From contig NZ_BAABGM010000008.1 of assembly GCF_039541575.1 (NCBI RefSeq), positions 1 to 64,000 on the forward strand: a DNA stretch of 64,000 bases, given 5' to 3'. A model generated the notes under the pieces. The model did no database searches. It saw only the letters and a list, made by a program, of their open reading frames with translations, and was not told the origin of the DNA. The translations under genes were made by a program, and so were the position numbers. Shown piece by piece: positions 27,603 to 35,738 of this stretch; the stretch's first letter is position 1, and each line of letters begins with the position of its first letter. The stretch comes from Fodinibacter luteus. Its GTDB lineage: Bacteria; Actinomycetota; Actinomycetes; Actinomycetales; Dermatophilaceae.

Positions 27603-28471
27603 GCGGGGTCGTCCAGGTGACCGGAGAGCTCATCGCCACCCGGCGCGCCGGGGCCTACCACCACCTCACGCTCGTCGCCCCCGGCGTCGCCGAGCTGGCC
27701 CGTCCCGGGCAGTTCGTCGCCCTCGCCGTGGGAGGCCCGACGTCGGCCACCCTCCTGCGGCGCTGCTTCTCCATCCACAAGGTCAAGCCGTCGGGCACGT
27801 ACGGCGGCACCGTCGACGTCGTCGTCGCCGCGCACGGCCCGGGCACGACGTGGCTCACCGGGCTGCGCGTGCACGACCCCGTCGACGTCGTCGGCCCGCT
27901 CGGCCGCCCGTTCCCGCTGCCGGCGGAGCCGGTGCCCTGCGTGCTCGTCGGGGGCGGCTACGGCTCGGCCCCGCTCTTCTGGCTCGCCGAGGCGCTGCGC
28001 GAGCGGGGCTGCCACGTCGAGATGGTGCTCGGCGCGGCGTCCGAGGACCGGCTGTTCGGCGTCGTCGAGGCCCGGCGCGGCGCCGACGGGGTGAGCGTCA
28101 CGACCGACGACGGGTCGGCGGGCCGCCGCGGCTGGGTGTCCGACGTCCTCGGCGAGGTCGTCGACCGCACCGGTGCCGGCGTCGTCTACGGCTGCGGCCC
28201 GATGGCCATGCTGCGCGCGGTCACCGAGATCGCCGGGCGGCACGGCGCCGTCGCCCAGGTGGCCGTCGAGGAGTCGATGGCCTGCGGGGTCGGGGTGTGC
28301 ATGACCTGCGTCATGCCCGTGACGGGCAACGACGGCGTGACCCGGATGGTCCGCTCGTGCGTCGAGGGCCCGGTCTTCCGGGGCGACCGGGTGCGCTGGG
28401 ACTCCTTCGGCGACGGCATCTGCCGGGTGCCCGCCGACACGCTCGGGGCGCCGCGGGCAGGGGGTCACTGA
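27599..28471 (+). CDS. pyrK: Dihydroorotate dehydrogenase B, electron transfer subunit
   Basis: A 290-residue FAD/[2Fe-2S] protein passing electrons from dihydroorotate dehydrogenase to NAD. FAD-binding RRCFSIHKV (residues ~58-66), nucleotide-binding LVGGGYGSAPLF and YGCGPMAML, then the iron-sulfur motif CGVGVCMTC with a fourth Cys in RSCVEGPVF. GTG overlaps the carB stop by 4 nt. Its presence means the next gene is a class 1B enzyme. Confidence 0.93.
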
Positions 28472-29430
28472 TGGTCGACATGAGCACGACGCTGGGACCG
28501 GTCACGCTGCCGAACCCGGTCATGACGGCATCCGGCTGCGCGGCCAACGGGCAGGAGCTGCACCGGTTCTTCCCGGTCCCCGAGCTCGGCGCCTTCGTGA
28601 CGAAGACGGTCATGGCCGCACCGCGCTCGGGCCGGGGCACGCCGCGGATGGCCGAGACGGCATCCGGCATGCTCAACTCGATCGGGCTCCAGGGCCCGGG
28701 CATCGACGCGTTCGTCGAGAAGGACCTCGCCTGGCTGGCCTCCGTGGGCGCGCGGGTGCTCGTCTCGATCGCCGGCACCACGGCCGAGGAGTTCGGCGAC
28801 GTCGCCGAGCGGCTCGCGGCGAGCCCGGCGTTCGGCGCCGTCGTCGGGGTCGAGGTGAACATCTCGTGCCCCAACGTCGCGAACCGCGGCCTCGTCTTCG
28901 CCTGCGACCCGGTGTCGTCGGACCTGGTCGTGCGGATCGTGCGCGACCGGCTGCCGTCGACCACCCCGATCCTCGCGAAGCTCACGCCGGATGTCACCGA
29001 CATCGTGGGGATCGCCGAGGCGGCCCTCCTCGCGGGCGCCGACGGGCTGACGATGATCAACACCCTGCTCGGCATGGTCATCGACACCGACCTTCTGCGC
29101 CCCCAGCTCGCGGGGGTCACCGGCGGCCTGTCCGGCCCCGCGATCCGCCCGGTGGCCGTGCGCGCGCTGTGGCAGGTCACCGCCGCGATGCGCGACGGTC
29201 GCCTGCCGACGGCGCCGCTCGTCGGGGTCGGGGGAGTGCGCACCGGGCGCGACGCGCTCGAGCTCGTGGCCGCAGGGGCGTGCGCCGTGCAGGTCGGCAC
29301 CGCGACGTTCAACGACCCGTCCCGACCGCGGCGGGTCGTCGACGAGCTCGAGGCCGAGGTCGTCCGGCACGGCTTCACCCGGTTCGCCGACGTCGTCGGC
29401 ATCGCCCACGAGAGGATGGTCCGCCCGTGA
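28471..29430 (+). CDS. pyrD: Dihydroorotate dehydrogenase, class 1B catalytic subunit
   Basis: A 319-residue FMN enzyme. The active-site base is Cys in VEVNISCPNVANRG (residue ~132), as in class 1B; membrane-type class 2 enzymes have Ser and an N-terminal helix, absent here. FMN-phosphate loop VGVGGVRTGRDALEL is near residue 250. The ATG at 28471 overlaps the pyrK stop (TGATG); a Met three codons later is also possible. Confidence 0.94.
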   Translation: MVDMSTTLGPVTLPNPVMTASGCAANGQELHRFFPVPELGAFVTKTVMAAPRSGRGTPRMAETASGMLNSIGLQGPGIDAFVEKDLAWLASVGARVLVSIAGTTAEEFGDVAERLAASPAFGAVVGVEVNISCPNVANRGLVFACDPVSSDLVVRIVRDRLPSTTPILAKLTPDVTDIVGIAEAALLAGADGLTMINTLLGMVIDTDLLRPQLAGVTGGLSGPAIRPVAVRALWQVTAAMRDGRLPTAPLVGVGGVRTGRDALELVAAGACAVQVGTATFNDPSRPRRVVDELEAEVVRHGFTRFADVVGIAHERMVRP

Positions 29431-30299
29431 CGACTCCGCCCGTGACGACCCGCCGCCCCTTCGGCGTGCGGCTGCGAGCCGCGATGGACGAGCACGGCCC
29501 GCTGTGCGTCGGCATCGACCCGCACCGGGCCCTGCTCGCCGCCTGGGACCTGCCGGTCACCGTGGCGGGGCTCGAGCACTTCGCGATGACGTGCGTCGAG
29601 GCTTTCGCCGCACGGGTGGCGGTCGTCAAGCCGCAGTCCGCGTTCTTCGAGGTCTTCGGGTCGCGCGGGGTCGCGGTGCTCGAGCGGGTGCTGGCGGACC
29701 TGCGCGACGCCGGGACGATGACGATCCTCGACGCGAAGCGCGGGGACATCGGGTCGACGATGGAGGCGTACGCCCAGGCGTTCCTCTCCGACGACGGCCC
29801 GGGCCGGGCCGACGCGCTCACGGTGAGCCCCTACCTCGGCTACGGCTCGCTGCGCCCCGCCCTCGACCTCGCGGCGGCCACCGGGCGCGGCGTGTTCGTC
29901 CTCGCGCTCACCTCGAACCCGGAGGGGCCCGAGGTGCAGCACGCCTGTGCGGACGGTCGCTCGGTCGCGGCATCGGTCGTCGCCGGCGCTGCCGCCGACA
30001 ACGCAGCCGCCGCCGCCCGGGGCGAGCTCGGGCACGTCGGACTCGTCGTCGGCGCGACGGTCGGGGATGCCGTGTCCCGCCTCGGCCTCGACCTCACCGC
30101 GAGCGCGGCCCCCCTGCTCGCGCCCGGGCTGGGCGCCCAGGGAGCCGGGCCGGCGCACCTGCGGGCGGTGTTCGGGTCGGCCCTGGGGCAGGTGCTGCCC
30201 AACGTCTCGCGCTCGGTGCTGTCGGCCGGGCCCTCGGTCACCGCGCTCGCCGGCGCGGCCGCACGGGAGGCGGAGGCCGTCCGGGCCGCGGTGGGCTGA
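29427..30299 (+). CDS. pyrF: Orotidine 5'-phosphate decarboxylase (PyrF type 2)
   Basis: A 290-residue enzyme making UMP. The catalytic Asp-Lys block is LDAKRGDIGSTMEAY (residues ~101-115), with CVGIDPHRALL and KPQSAFFE upstream; it is the longer, actinobacterial subfamily. GTG at 29427 overlaps the pyrD stop; GTG 29442 is an alternative. Last gene of the pyr operon, followed by a pair of strong hairpins. Confidence 0.95.
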   Translation: MTTPPVTTRRPFGVRLRAAMDEHGPLCVGIDPHRALLAAWDLPVTVAGLEHFAMTCVEAFAARVAVVKPQSAFFEVFGSRGVAVLERVLADLRDAGTMTILDAKRGDIGSTMEAYAQAFLSDDGPGRADALTVSPYLGYGSLRPALDLAAATGRGVFVLALTSNPEGPEVQHACADGRSVAASVVAGAAADNAAAAARGELGHVGLVVGATVGDAVSRLGLDLTASAAPLLAPGLGAQGAGPAHLRAVFGSALGQVLPNVSRSVLSAGPSVTALAGAAAREAEAVRAAVG

Positions 30300-30303
30300 C
30301 CCC

Positions 30304-30429
30304 GCAGCGTCCGGCATCTCGGGGGCTGGGACCCCCGACGTGCCGGACGTCCCGTGGGGGCTGGGCGCAGCGTCCGGCACCTCGGGGGCTGGGACCCCCG
30401 ACGTGCCGGACGTCCCGTGGCCTGCGCGA
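30304..30429. repeat. 63-bp tandem repeat carrying two long hairpins
   Basis: Two nearly identical 63-bp units (30304-30366, 30367-30429). Each contains a hairpin with a 10-bp outer stem (CGTCCGGCAC / GTGCCGGACG, with one T-G wobble in copy 1), a C-C mismatch and a 7-bp inner stem (TCGGGGG / CCCCCGA), at 30308-30349 and 30371-30412. It separates pyrF from mihF and may end pyr transcription, though no T-tract is present. Confidence 0.85.
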
Positions 30430-30496
30430 TAGAGTCGAGCGCGTACCGCCGGGAGTTGAGAAGCCAGCTCCCGCATGTCGACGAAGGACTCCTCCC

Positions 30497-30814
30497 GTGG
30501 CTCTTCCGCCGCTCACCCCCGAACAGCGTGCCGCCGCCCTCGAGAAGGCCGCGGCGTCCCGGCGCGAGCGCGCCGAGGTCAAGCACCGGCTCAAGCACTC
30601 GGGCGCCTCGCTCAGCGACGTCATCACCGACGGCAAGACCAACGACGTCATCGGCAAGATGCGCGTGTCGGCCCTCCTCGAGTCCATGCCCGGCGTCGGC
30701 CGGGTGCGGGCCCGCCAGATCATGGAGGAGGTCGGCATCTCCGAGAGCCGACGCGTCCGTGGTCTCGGCCAGAACCAGGTCGCCGCGCTCCTCGACCGCT
30801 TCGGGCGGTCGTGA
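30497..30814 (+). CDS. mihF: Integration host factor, actinobacterial type (mIHF)
   Basis: A 105-residue nucleoid-associated DNA-bending protein unique to Actinobacteria (mIHF/sIHF). The helix-two-turn-helix is in SALLESMPGVGRVRARQIMEEVGI (residues ~55-78) with the basic RRVRGLGQNQ after it. GTG start gives ALPPLTPEQRAAAL; GAAGGA lies about 10 nt upstream. It overlaps gmk by 4 nt, the usual mihF-gmk-rpoZ order. Confidence 0.95.
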   Translation: MALPPLTPEQRAAALEKAAASRRERAEVKHRLKHSGASLSDVITDGKTNDVIGKMRVSALLESMPGVGRVRARQIMEEVGISESRRVRGLGQNQVAALLDRFGRS

Positions 30815-31392
30815 CGGGCCGCTCCCGCCTCACCGTCCTCGCCGGTCCCACCGCTGTAGGGAAGGGGACCGTGGCGGCCTACGTCCGCGAGCACCATCCC
30901 GAGGTCTGGCTCTCCGTCTCCGCGACGACGCGTCGACCACGCCCCGGGGAGGTCGACGGAGTGCACTACCACTTCGTCGACGACGCCCAGTTCGACCGGA
31001 TGGCCGCTGCCGGAGAGCTCCTCGAGTGGGCCGTCGTCCACGGCCGGGCCCGCTACGGCACCCCTCGGGCGCCCGTCGAACGGGCTCTCGACGCGGGGCG
31101 TCCGGCCCTGCTCGAGATCGACCTGCAGGGCGCCCGGCAGGTGCGCCGGACGATGCCCGACGCCCTCTTCGTCTTCCTCGCCCCCCCGACGTGGGACGAG
31201 CTGGTCCGCCGGCTCGTCGGCCGCGGCACCGAGGACGCGCAGGAGCGCGAGGCCCGGCTCGCCACGGCCCGCGTCGAGCTCGCGTCCGCGCAGGAGTTCG
31301 ACGCCGTCGTGCTCAACGACGACGTCCGGCGGGCGGCCGAGGAACTCGTATCATTGATGAGATCCCCCGTCCCCGAAGCGAAGCGAGACTGA
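30811..31392 (+). CDS. gmk: Guanylate kinase
   Basis: A 193-residue P-loop kinase converting GMP to GDP. Walker A is GPTAVGKGTV (residues ~12-21; Ser is replaced by Thr in the usual GPSGVGKGT), then SVSATTRRPRPGE and EIDLQGARQVR. GTG overlaps the mihF stop. Confidence 0.95.
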   Translation: MTGRSRLTVLAGPTAVGKGTVAAYVREHHPEVWLSVSATTRRPRPGEVDGVHYHFVDDAQFDRMAAAGELLEWAVVHGRARYGTPRAPVERALDAGRPALLEIDLQGARQVRRTMPDALFVFLAPPTWDELVRRLVGRGTEDAQEREARLATARVELASAQEFDAVVLNDDVRRAAEELVSLMRSPVPEAKRD

Positions 31393-31395
31393 CGC

Positions 31396-31659
31396 GTGTC
31401 CGGAACCAAGGCCGACCCCATCGGCATCACCAACCCGCCGATCGACGAGCTGCTGGAGCGCGCGGACTCCAAGTACGCGCTCGTCCTCTACTCGGCGAAG
31501 CGGGCCCGCCAGATCAACGCCTACTACGCCCAGCTCCAGGAGGGTCTGCTCGAGTACGTCGGTCCGCTCGTCGACTCCGAGGTCCACGAGAAGCCGATGT
31601 CGATCGCCCTGCGCGAGATCAACGAGGGGCTCCTGACCTCCACGCCCACCGAGGAGTGA
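31396..31659 (+). CDS. rpoZ: DNA-directed RNA polymerase omega subunit
   Basis: An 87-residue protein with PPIDELLERADSKYALVLYSAKRARQINAYY and the conserved KPMSIALREINEGLL end. It promotes assembly of RNA polymerase. It starts 3 nt after gmk and precedes coaBC by 4 nt. Confidence 0.96.
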   Translation: MSGTKADPIGITNPPIDELLERADSKYALVLYSAKRARQINAYYAQLQEGLLEYVGPLVDSEVHEKPMSIALREINEGLLTSTPTEE

Positions 31660-31663
31660 CCTC

Positions 31664-32962
31664 GTGAAGGTCGTCCTCGGGGTCGCCGGGGGCATCGCGG
31701 CGTACAAGGCCTGCTCGCTCCTGCGGCTGCTCACCGAGGGTGGCCACGACGTCACCGTCGTGCCGACGGCCGCGGCGCTGCGCTTCGTCGGGGAGGCGAC
31801 GTGGTCGGCCCTGTCGGGCCAGCCGGTGCACACCGACGTGTGGTCCGACATCACCGAGGTGCCCCACGTGCGCCTGGGCCAGCAGGCCGACCTCGTCGTC
31901 GTCGCGCCCGCGACCGCCGACCTGCTGGCGCGCGCCGCCACGGGCCAGGCCGACGACCTGCTCACGAACGTCCTGCTCACGGCCCGCTGCCCCGTCGTCA
32001 TGGCGCCGGCGATGCACACCGAGATGTGGGAGCACCCCGCCACGCAGGCCAACGTCGGTACCCTGAGCGAGCGCGGCGTCCACGTCGTGCCCCCGGCGTC
32101 CGGGCGGCTGACCGGCCGTGACACCGGTCCCGGGCGACTGCCCGAGCCCGAGCACCTGTACGCGGTGTGCGAGCGCGAGCTCGCCCGATCTGCTGCGGCG
32201 GCCACGCCGGCGAGGGCGCGAGAAACGGTGGGGGACACGACCGTGGGGGAGGCGACGGCATCCGCCCGGCGGGACCTCGAGGGTCGCCGGGTGGTCGTCA
32301 GCGCCGGTGGCACGCGCGAGCCGCTCGACCCGGTGCGCTACCTGGGCAACCGGTCATCGGGGAAGCAGGGCCACGCCCTCGCCGAGGCCGCCGCCGCGCG
32401 TGGCGCCCGCGTGACACTCGTGTCGTCGTCGTCGCTGCCCACCCCGGTCGGCGTCGACGTCGTGCCCGTCGAGACCGCGCTCGAGCTCGAGGCGGCCGTC
32501 ACGGATGCCGCCCGCGGCGCCGACGTCGTCGTCATGGCGGCGGCGGTGGCCGACTTCCGGCCCGCGGCGTACGCCGACCACAAGATCAAGAAGACGCACG
32601 CGACGGGTGCCGACGGCAGCGCCGACGAGTCGGCGCCGGTCGTCGAGCTCGTGCGCAACCCCGACGTGCTCGCCGGGCTCGTCGCCGCCCGTGGTGCCGC
32701 CGGCTCACCCGTCATCGTGGGCTTCGCGGCCGAGACCGGCGACGCCGAGGGCACGGTGCTCGAGCACGGGCGGGCCAAGCTGGCCCGCAAGGGCTGCGAC
32801 CTGCTCGTCGTCAACGAGGTCGGGGTCGGGGTGACCTTCGGGCGCGATGACAGCACCGTGCACATCCTGCGTCGCGGGTCCGACACGGTCACCGACGTCG
32901 GGCCCGCCTCGAAGGGCGAGATCGCGCACGCCGTCTGGGATGCCGTCCTGCCGCTGCTCTGA
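31664..32962 (+). CDS. coaBC: Phosphopantothenoylcysteine decarboxylase / phosphopantothenate--cysteine ligase
   Basis: A 432-residue fused enzyme for two steps of coenzyme A synthesis. The N-terminal flavoprotein CoaC half has GVAGGIAAYKACSLLR, VPHVRLGQ (active-site His) and PAMHTEMWEHPAT (residues ~111-123). The C-terminal CoaB half has VSAGGTREPLDPVRYLGNRSSG and VVNEVGVGVTFG. A variable Ala/Thr-rich linker joins them. GTG start directly after rpoZ. Confidence 0.95.
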   Translation: MKVVLGVAGGIAAYKACSLLRLLTEGGHDVTVVPTAAALRFVGEATWSALSGQPVHTDVWSDITEVPHVRLGQQADLVVVAPATADLLARAATGQADDLLTNVLLTARCPVVMAPAMHTEMWEHPATQANVGTLSERGVHVVPPASGRLTGRDTGPGRLPEPEHLYAVCERELARSAAAATPARARETVGDTTVGEATASARRDLEGRRVVVSAGGTREPLDPVRYLGNRSSGKQGHALAEAAAARGARVTLVSSSSLPTPVGVDVVPVETALELEAAVTDAARGADVVVMAAAVADFRPAAYADHKIKKTHATGADGSADESAPVVELVRNPDVLAGLVAARGAAGSPVIVGFAAETGDAEGTVLEHGRAKLARKGCDLLVVNEVGVGVTFGRDDSTVHILRRGSDTVTDVGPASKGEIAHAVWDAVLPLL

Positions 32963-32990
32963 CCGCCCACCACCCCGCGCCGCCGGGTCG

Positions 32991-34169
32991 TCAGCGGTGG
33001 GCGTGGGCCTCGCGCTTGGCCTCGACCCCGGCGTGACCCTCGACCTCGGTCTGCTCCTCCACGTCGGCGGGCTCGTCGACCTCGGCCCGCTCCTCCACGT
33101 CGGCGGGCTCCTCGGCCTCGGAGTTCGCCTCGATCCCGGTCTGCTCCCCGACCTCGGCGTCAGCCGCGACCTCGGTGTGCGCGTCCAGGTCGGCGGGCTC
33201 CTCGCCCTCGGTGTCCTCGTCGGCGCTGACGGCCGTGTGCGCGTCGACGTCCGCCACGTCGGCGACGGCGGCGGTGCCGCCGAGGGTGGCGAGCATGTTG
33301 CGCACGTTGCTCAGCTGGGCGGTGATGCTGTCGCGGCGGGCCGTGGCGGCTGCGAGCTCGCGCTCGGAGTCGCGGCGGATCCGCTCGGCATGGTCCTTCG
33401 CGGACGCCACGAGGGCGGCAGCCTCGGCGCGGGCGGCCTCGAGGTGGCGGGAGGCCTCGGCAGAGGCGGTGGCCCGCTCGTCCTCGGCCTCTCGGGCGAG
33501 CAGGTCGGCGCGCTCCTGGACCGCGGCCAGGGCCTGGTCCTGGGAGGCCATCTGGGCGGTGAACTCCGCCGCGGCGCGCTCGCGCCGCTCCCCGAGGGTG
33601 CGCTCGAAGTCGGCGGCGGAGGCGGCTGCCGTGGCGCGCTGCTTCTCGAAGTACGCCTCCGCCTCCTCGCGACGGGCGGCGGCCTCGCGTGCGGCGTCGT
33701 CGACGATCGAGTCGGCCTCCTGCCGGGCGCGCGAGACGGCCTCGGAGGCGTCGACCTCGGCGCGCGAGCGCACCTCCTCGGCGTAGCGGTCGGCCTCGGC
33801 CCGCACGAGGGCGGCTGCCTCGTCGGCGGCGAGCCGGGTCTGGGCGGCCTCCTCGGCGGCCGTCCCGCGGATGGCGGCGGCCTCCTCGTCGGCCAGGGTG
33901 AGCATCGAACCGATGCGCTCCCCGAGGTCGGTGAAGGTGGGGCTGGAGACCCGGCGCGCCTGCTCCTCGAGCTCTGCGACACTGTCGCGCTGGGCCTCGA
34001 GCTGCACCGCGAGCGCGTTGTGGGCCTGGCGGAGCTTGGTCAGCTCGACCGAGCTCTGCGCCGCCTCCTGGCGGGCCGCGTCCGCGGCCTGCTGGAGAGC
34101 GGTGACGTGCTGGTCGACCTGCACGGGGTCGTACCCGCGGAAGACGGTCGGGAACTCCGGCTGGTTCAT
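32991..34169 (-). CDS. DivIVA-like coiled-coil protein with acidic repeat tail
   Basis: A 392-residue protein starting MNQPEFPTVFRGYDPVQVDQHV, which resembles the DivIVA N-terminal membrane-targeting module (FRGYD-x-x-x-VD). Residues ~25-270 are nearly continuous Ala/Glu/Arg-rich coiled coil. A block TARRDSITAQLSNVRNML (residues ~284-301) is shared with the protein encoded upstream. The last ~90 residues are degenerate acidic repeats (PADVEE, TEVE units). Likely a cytoskeletal or polar-growth scaffold by analogy with DivIVA/Scy/FilP; inferred, not shown. Its ATG overlaps the upstream stop by 4 nt. Confidence 0.8.
   Translation of the reverse strand: MNQPEFPTVFRGYDPVQVDQHVTALQQAADAARQEAAQSSVELTKLRQAHNALAVQLEAQRDSVAELEEQARRVSSPTFTDLGERIGSMLTLADEEAAAIRGTAAEEAAQTRLAADEAAALVRAEADRYAEEVRSRAEVDASEAVSRARQEADSIVDDAAREAAARREEAEAYFEKQRATAAASAADFERTLGERRERAAAEFTAQMASQDQALAAVQERADLLAREAEDERATASAEASRHLEAARAEAAALVASAKDHAERIRRDSERELAAATARRDSITAQLSNVRNMLATLGGTAAVADVADVDAHTAVSADEDTEGEEPADLDAHTEVAADAEVGEQTGIEANSEAEEPADVEERAEVDEPADVEEQTEVEGHAGVEAKREAHAHR
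33000..33230 (-). repeat. Acidic in-frame repeats in the coiled-coil protein tail
   Basis: Degenerate repeats of about 18-30 bp encoding runs such as EEPADVEER and DEPADVEEQTEVE. Low sequence complexity with imperfect units. Confidence 0.6.
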
Positions 34170-35617
34170 GATGACTCCTGGTCAGGGGTGGGTGGATCAG
34201 GTTCCGGCGAGACGGCGAGGGCGTCGATGACCCCCGAGAGGTTGCCGAGCTGGGCGGTGATCGCGTCGCGACGGGCGGCGAGGGTGTGGACCTCGGCCCT
34301 GGCCCGCTCGACGACGGCCTGGGCCTCGGCCCGCACGGTGTCGGCCCGCTCGCGAGCCTCCTGCGAGGCACGCATGATCTCGGCGCGAGCGGCCCGGTGG
34401 TGCTCGTGGGCCTCCCGGTGCATCCGCTCGACGTCCTCGGCGGCCCGCTGGCGCACGAGGCCGGCCCCCTGCTCGGCCTCGGCGAGCCGGCGCTCGGCGC
34501 GCTCGTGGGCCTCGGCCTCACGGGCCCGGGCCTCGTCGAGCACCCGCTCCGCCTCACGAGCGGAGGCTGCGCGCGTGCGGGCGGCATCCGCCTGCGCCTC
34601 GGCGAGCACCGCGGTGGCCTGCTCGCGCATCCGGGTCGCCTCGGCCTCGGCCTCGGCGAGCCGGTCGCGGCTGCGGGTCGTCGCACTGCCGAGCAGGGTC
34701 TGCACCCGGTGGCGGTGGGCGCGGGACCGCTCGGCGAGCTGTTGGTGGTGGGACCGCGAGCGCGCCTCGGCATCGGCCTCGGCTCGGGCGAGGATGTCGC
34801 GCACGGTGCCCTGCGCCCAGGCGAGGTGCGCCTCGGCGGCGGTGAGCAGCTCGTCGCCCTCGGCGCGGGCCTCGGCGACGAGCGCGGCGGCCTGCTCGCG
34901 GGCCGATCGGAGCAGCTCGTCGGCGCGGGCGCGCGAGCCCTCGTCGAGCTGCTCGGCCTCGGCCAGCCGGGCCGCGACGTGCCGGTCGGCCTCGCTGCGC
35001 TGCGTCGTGGCGTACGCCTCGCTCTCGCGGCGCAGCCGCTCGAGGTCGGCGAGCGTCGTCGAGCGCAGGTCGGCGAGCTCGGCAGCGTGCGCGTCGTGCT
35101 CGCGGGACCAGCGCTCCTGGTGGGCGCGCTCCTCGTCGGCGAGGCGGCCCATCGTGCTCTCGTGCTCGAGCCGGGCGCGCTCGAGCAGCTCGCCGGCGGT
35201 GGCCCGGGCTTCGGCGAGCCGGGCCTCGGCCTGCTCCTCGGCGACGGCGACGGCCTCGTCACTCGCCTTGGTCGCCCGCGCCCGCAGGAGGGACGCCTGG
35301 TCGGCCGCGTCGGTGAGCATGATCTCGACCTCGACGCGGGTCTCCTCGAGGCGTCGCTCGCACTCCTCGCGCGCGGAGCGCGCGGCGGCCTGCAGCTGCT
35401 CGAGCTCGTGTGCGGCCTCCCGGGTCTCGCCGCGCACCCGGCTCGCCTCGGCGGTGGCCTCGGTGGCCTCGCGGTGCGCCTCGGCGCGCAGGCGATCGGC
35501 GAGCGCCTGGGCCCGGGTGAGGACGGAGAGCGCCTCGTCGACGGGGGTCACGGGCGCTCCGGCGGCCGCGTCCACCGCCGTCGCCTCTCTCGCCGAGCCG
35601 TCTGACACGCACCCCAT
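34166..35617 (-). CDS. Large coiled-coil protein (Scy/DivIVA-like)
   Basis: A 483-residue protein that is almost entirely coiled coil: Ala/Glu/Arg/Leu-rich with no membrane helix or catalytic motif. Near its end it has LAARRDAITAQLGNLSGVIDAL, paralogous to the block in the following gene. The ATG giving MGCVSDGS is used; GTG three codons later is an alternative. It diverges from metK. Comparable actinobacterial proteins (Scy, FilP, Wag31 partners) organise polar growth or chromosome segregation; function here is inference. Confidence 0.78.
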   Translation of the reverse strand: MGCVSDGSAREATAVDAAAGAPVTPVDEALSVLTRAQALADRLRAEAHREATEATAEASRVRGETREAAHELEQLQAAARSAREECERRLEETRVEVEIMLTDAADQASLLRARATKASDEAVAVAEEQAEARLAEARATAGELLERARLEHESTMGRLADEERAHQERWSREHDAHAAELADLRSTTLADLERLRRESEAYATTQRSEADRHVAARLAEAEQLDEGSRARADELLRSAREQAAALVAEARAEGDELLTAAEAHLAWAQGTVRDILARAEADAEARSRSHHQQLAERSRAHRHRVQTLLGSATTRSRDRLAEAEAEATRMREQATAVLAEAQADAARTRAASAREAERVLDEARAREAEAHERAERRLAEAEQGAGLVRQRAAEDVERMHREAHEHHRAARAEIMRASQEARERADTVRAEAQAVVERARAEVHTLAARRDAITAQLGNLSGVIDALAVSPEPDPPTPDQESS

Positions 35618-35674
35618 GATCCCAGACGATCGGGGAGGCCGCGGACGGTGTCGGCGGGCGGGGAGGGGCGCGGG

Positions 35675-35680
35675 TAGATT
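35675..35680 (+). promoter_or_regulatory. metK promoter -10 (TAGATT)
   Basis: TAGATT lies 58 nt before the metK GTG, in the divergent region between the coiled-coil gene and metK. The leader is too short for a known SAM riboswitch; none is recognised. Confidence 0.4.
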
Positions 35681-35738
35681 GACCCGAGCACGGGACCGCT
35701 CGGCGCGGTCGGTCCCATCCCACCCGAAGGAGTACCGC

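Noticed and set aside
30304..30429. Possible mini-CRISPR
   Set aside because: Only two units, directly adjacent with no unique spacers, and no cas genes.
35618..35738. Possible SAM riboswitch upstream of metK
   Set aside because: The leader after the likely -10 is only about 55 nt and none of the SAM consensus elements is seen.
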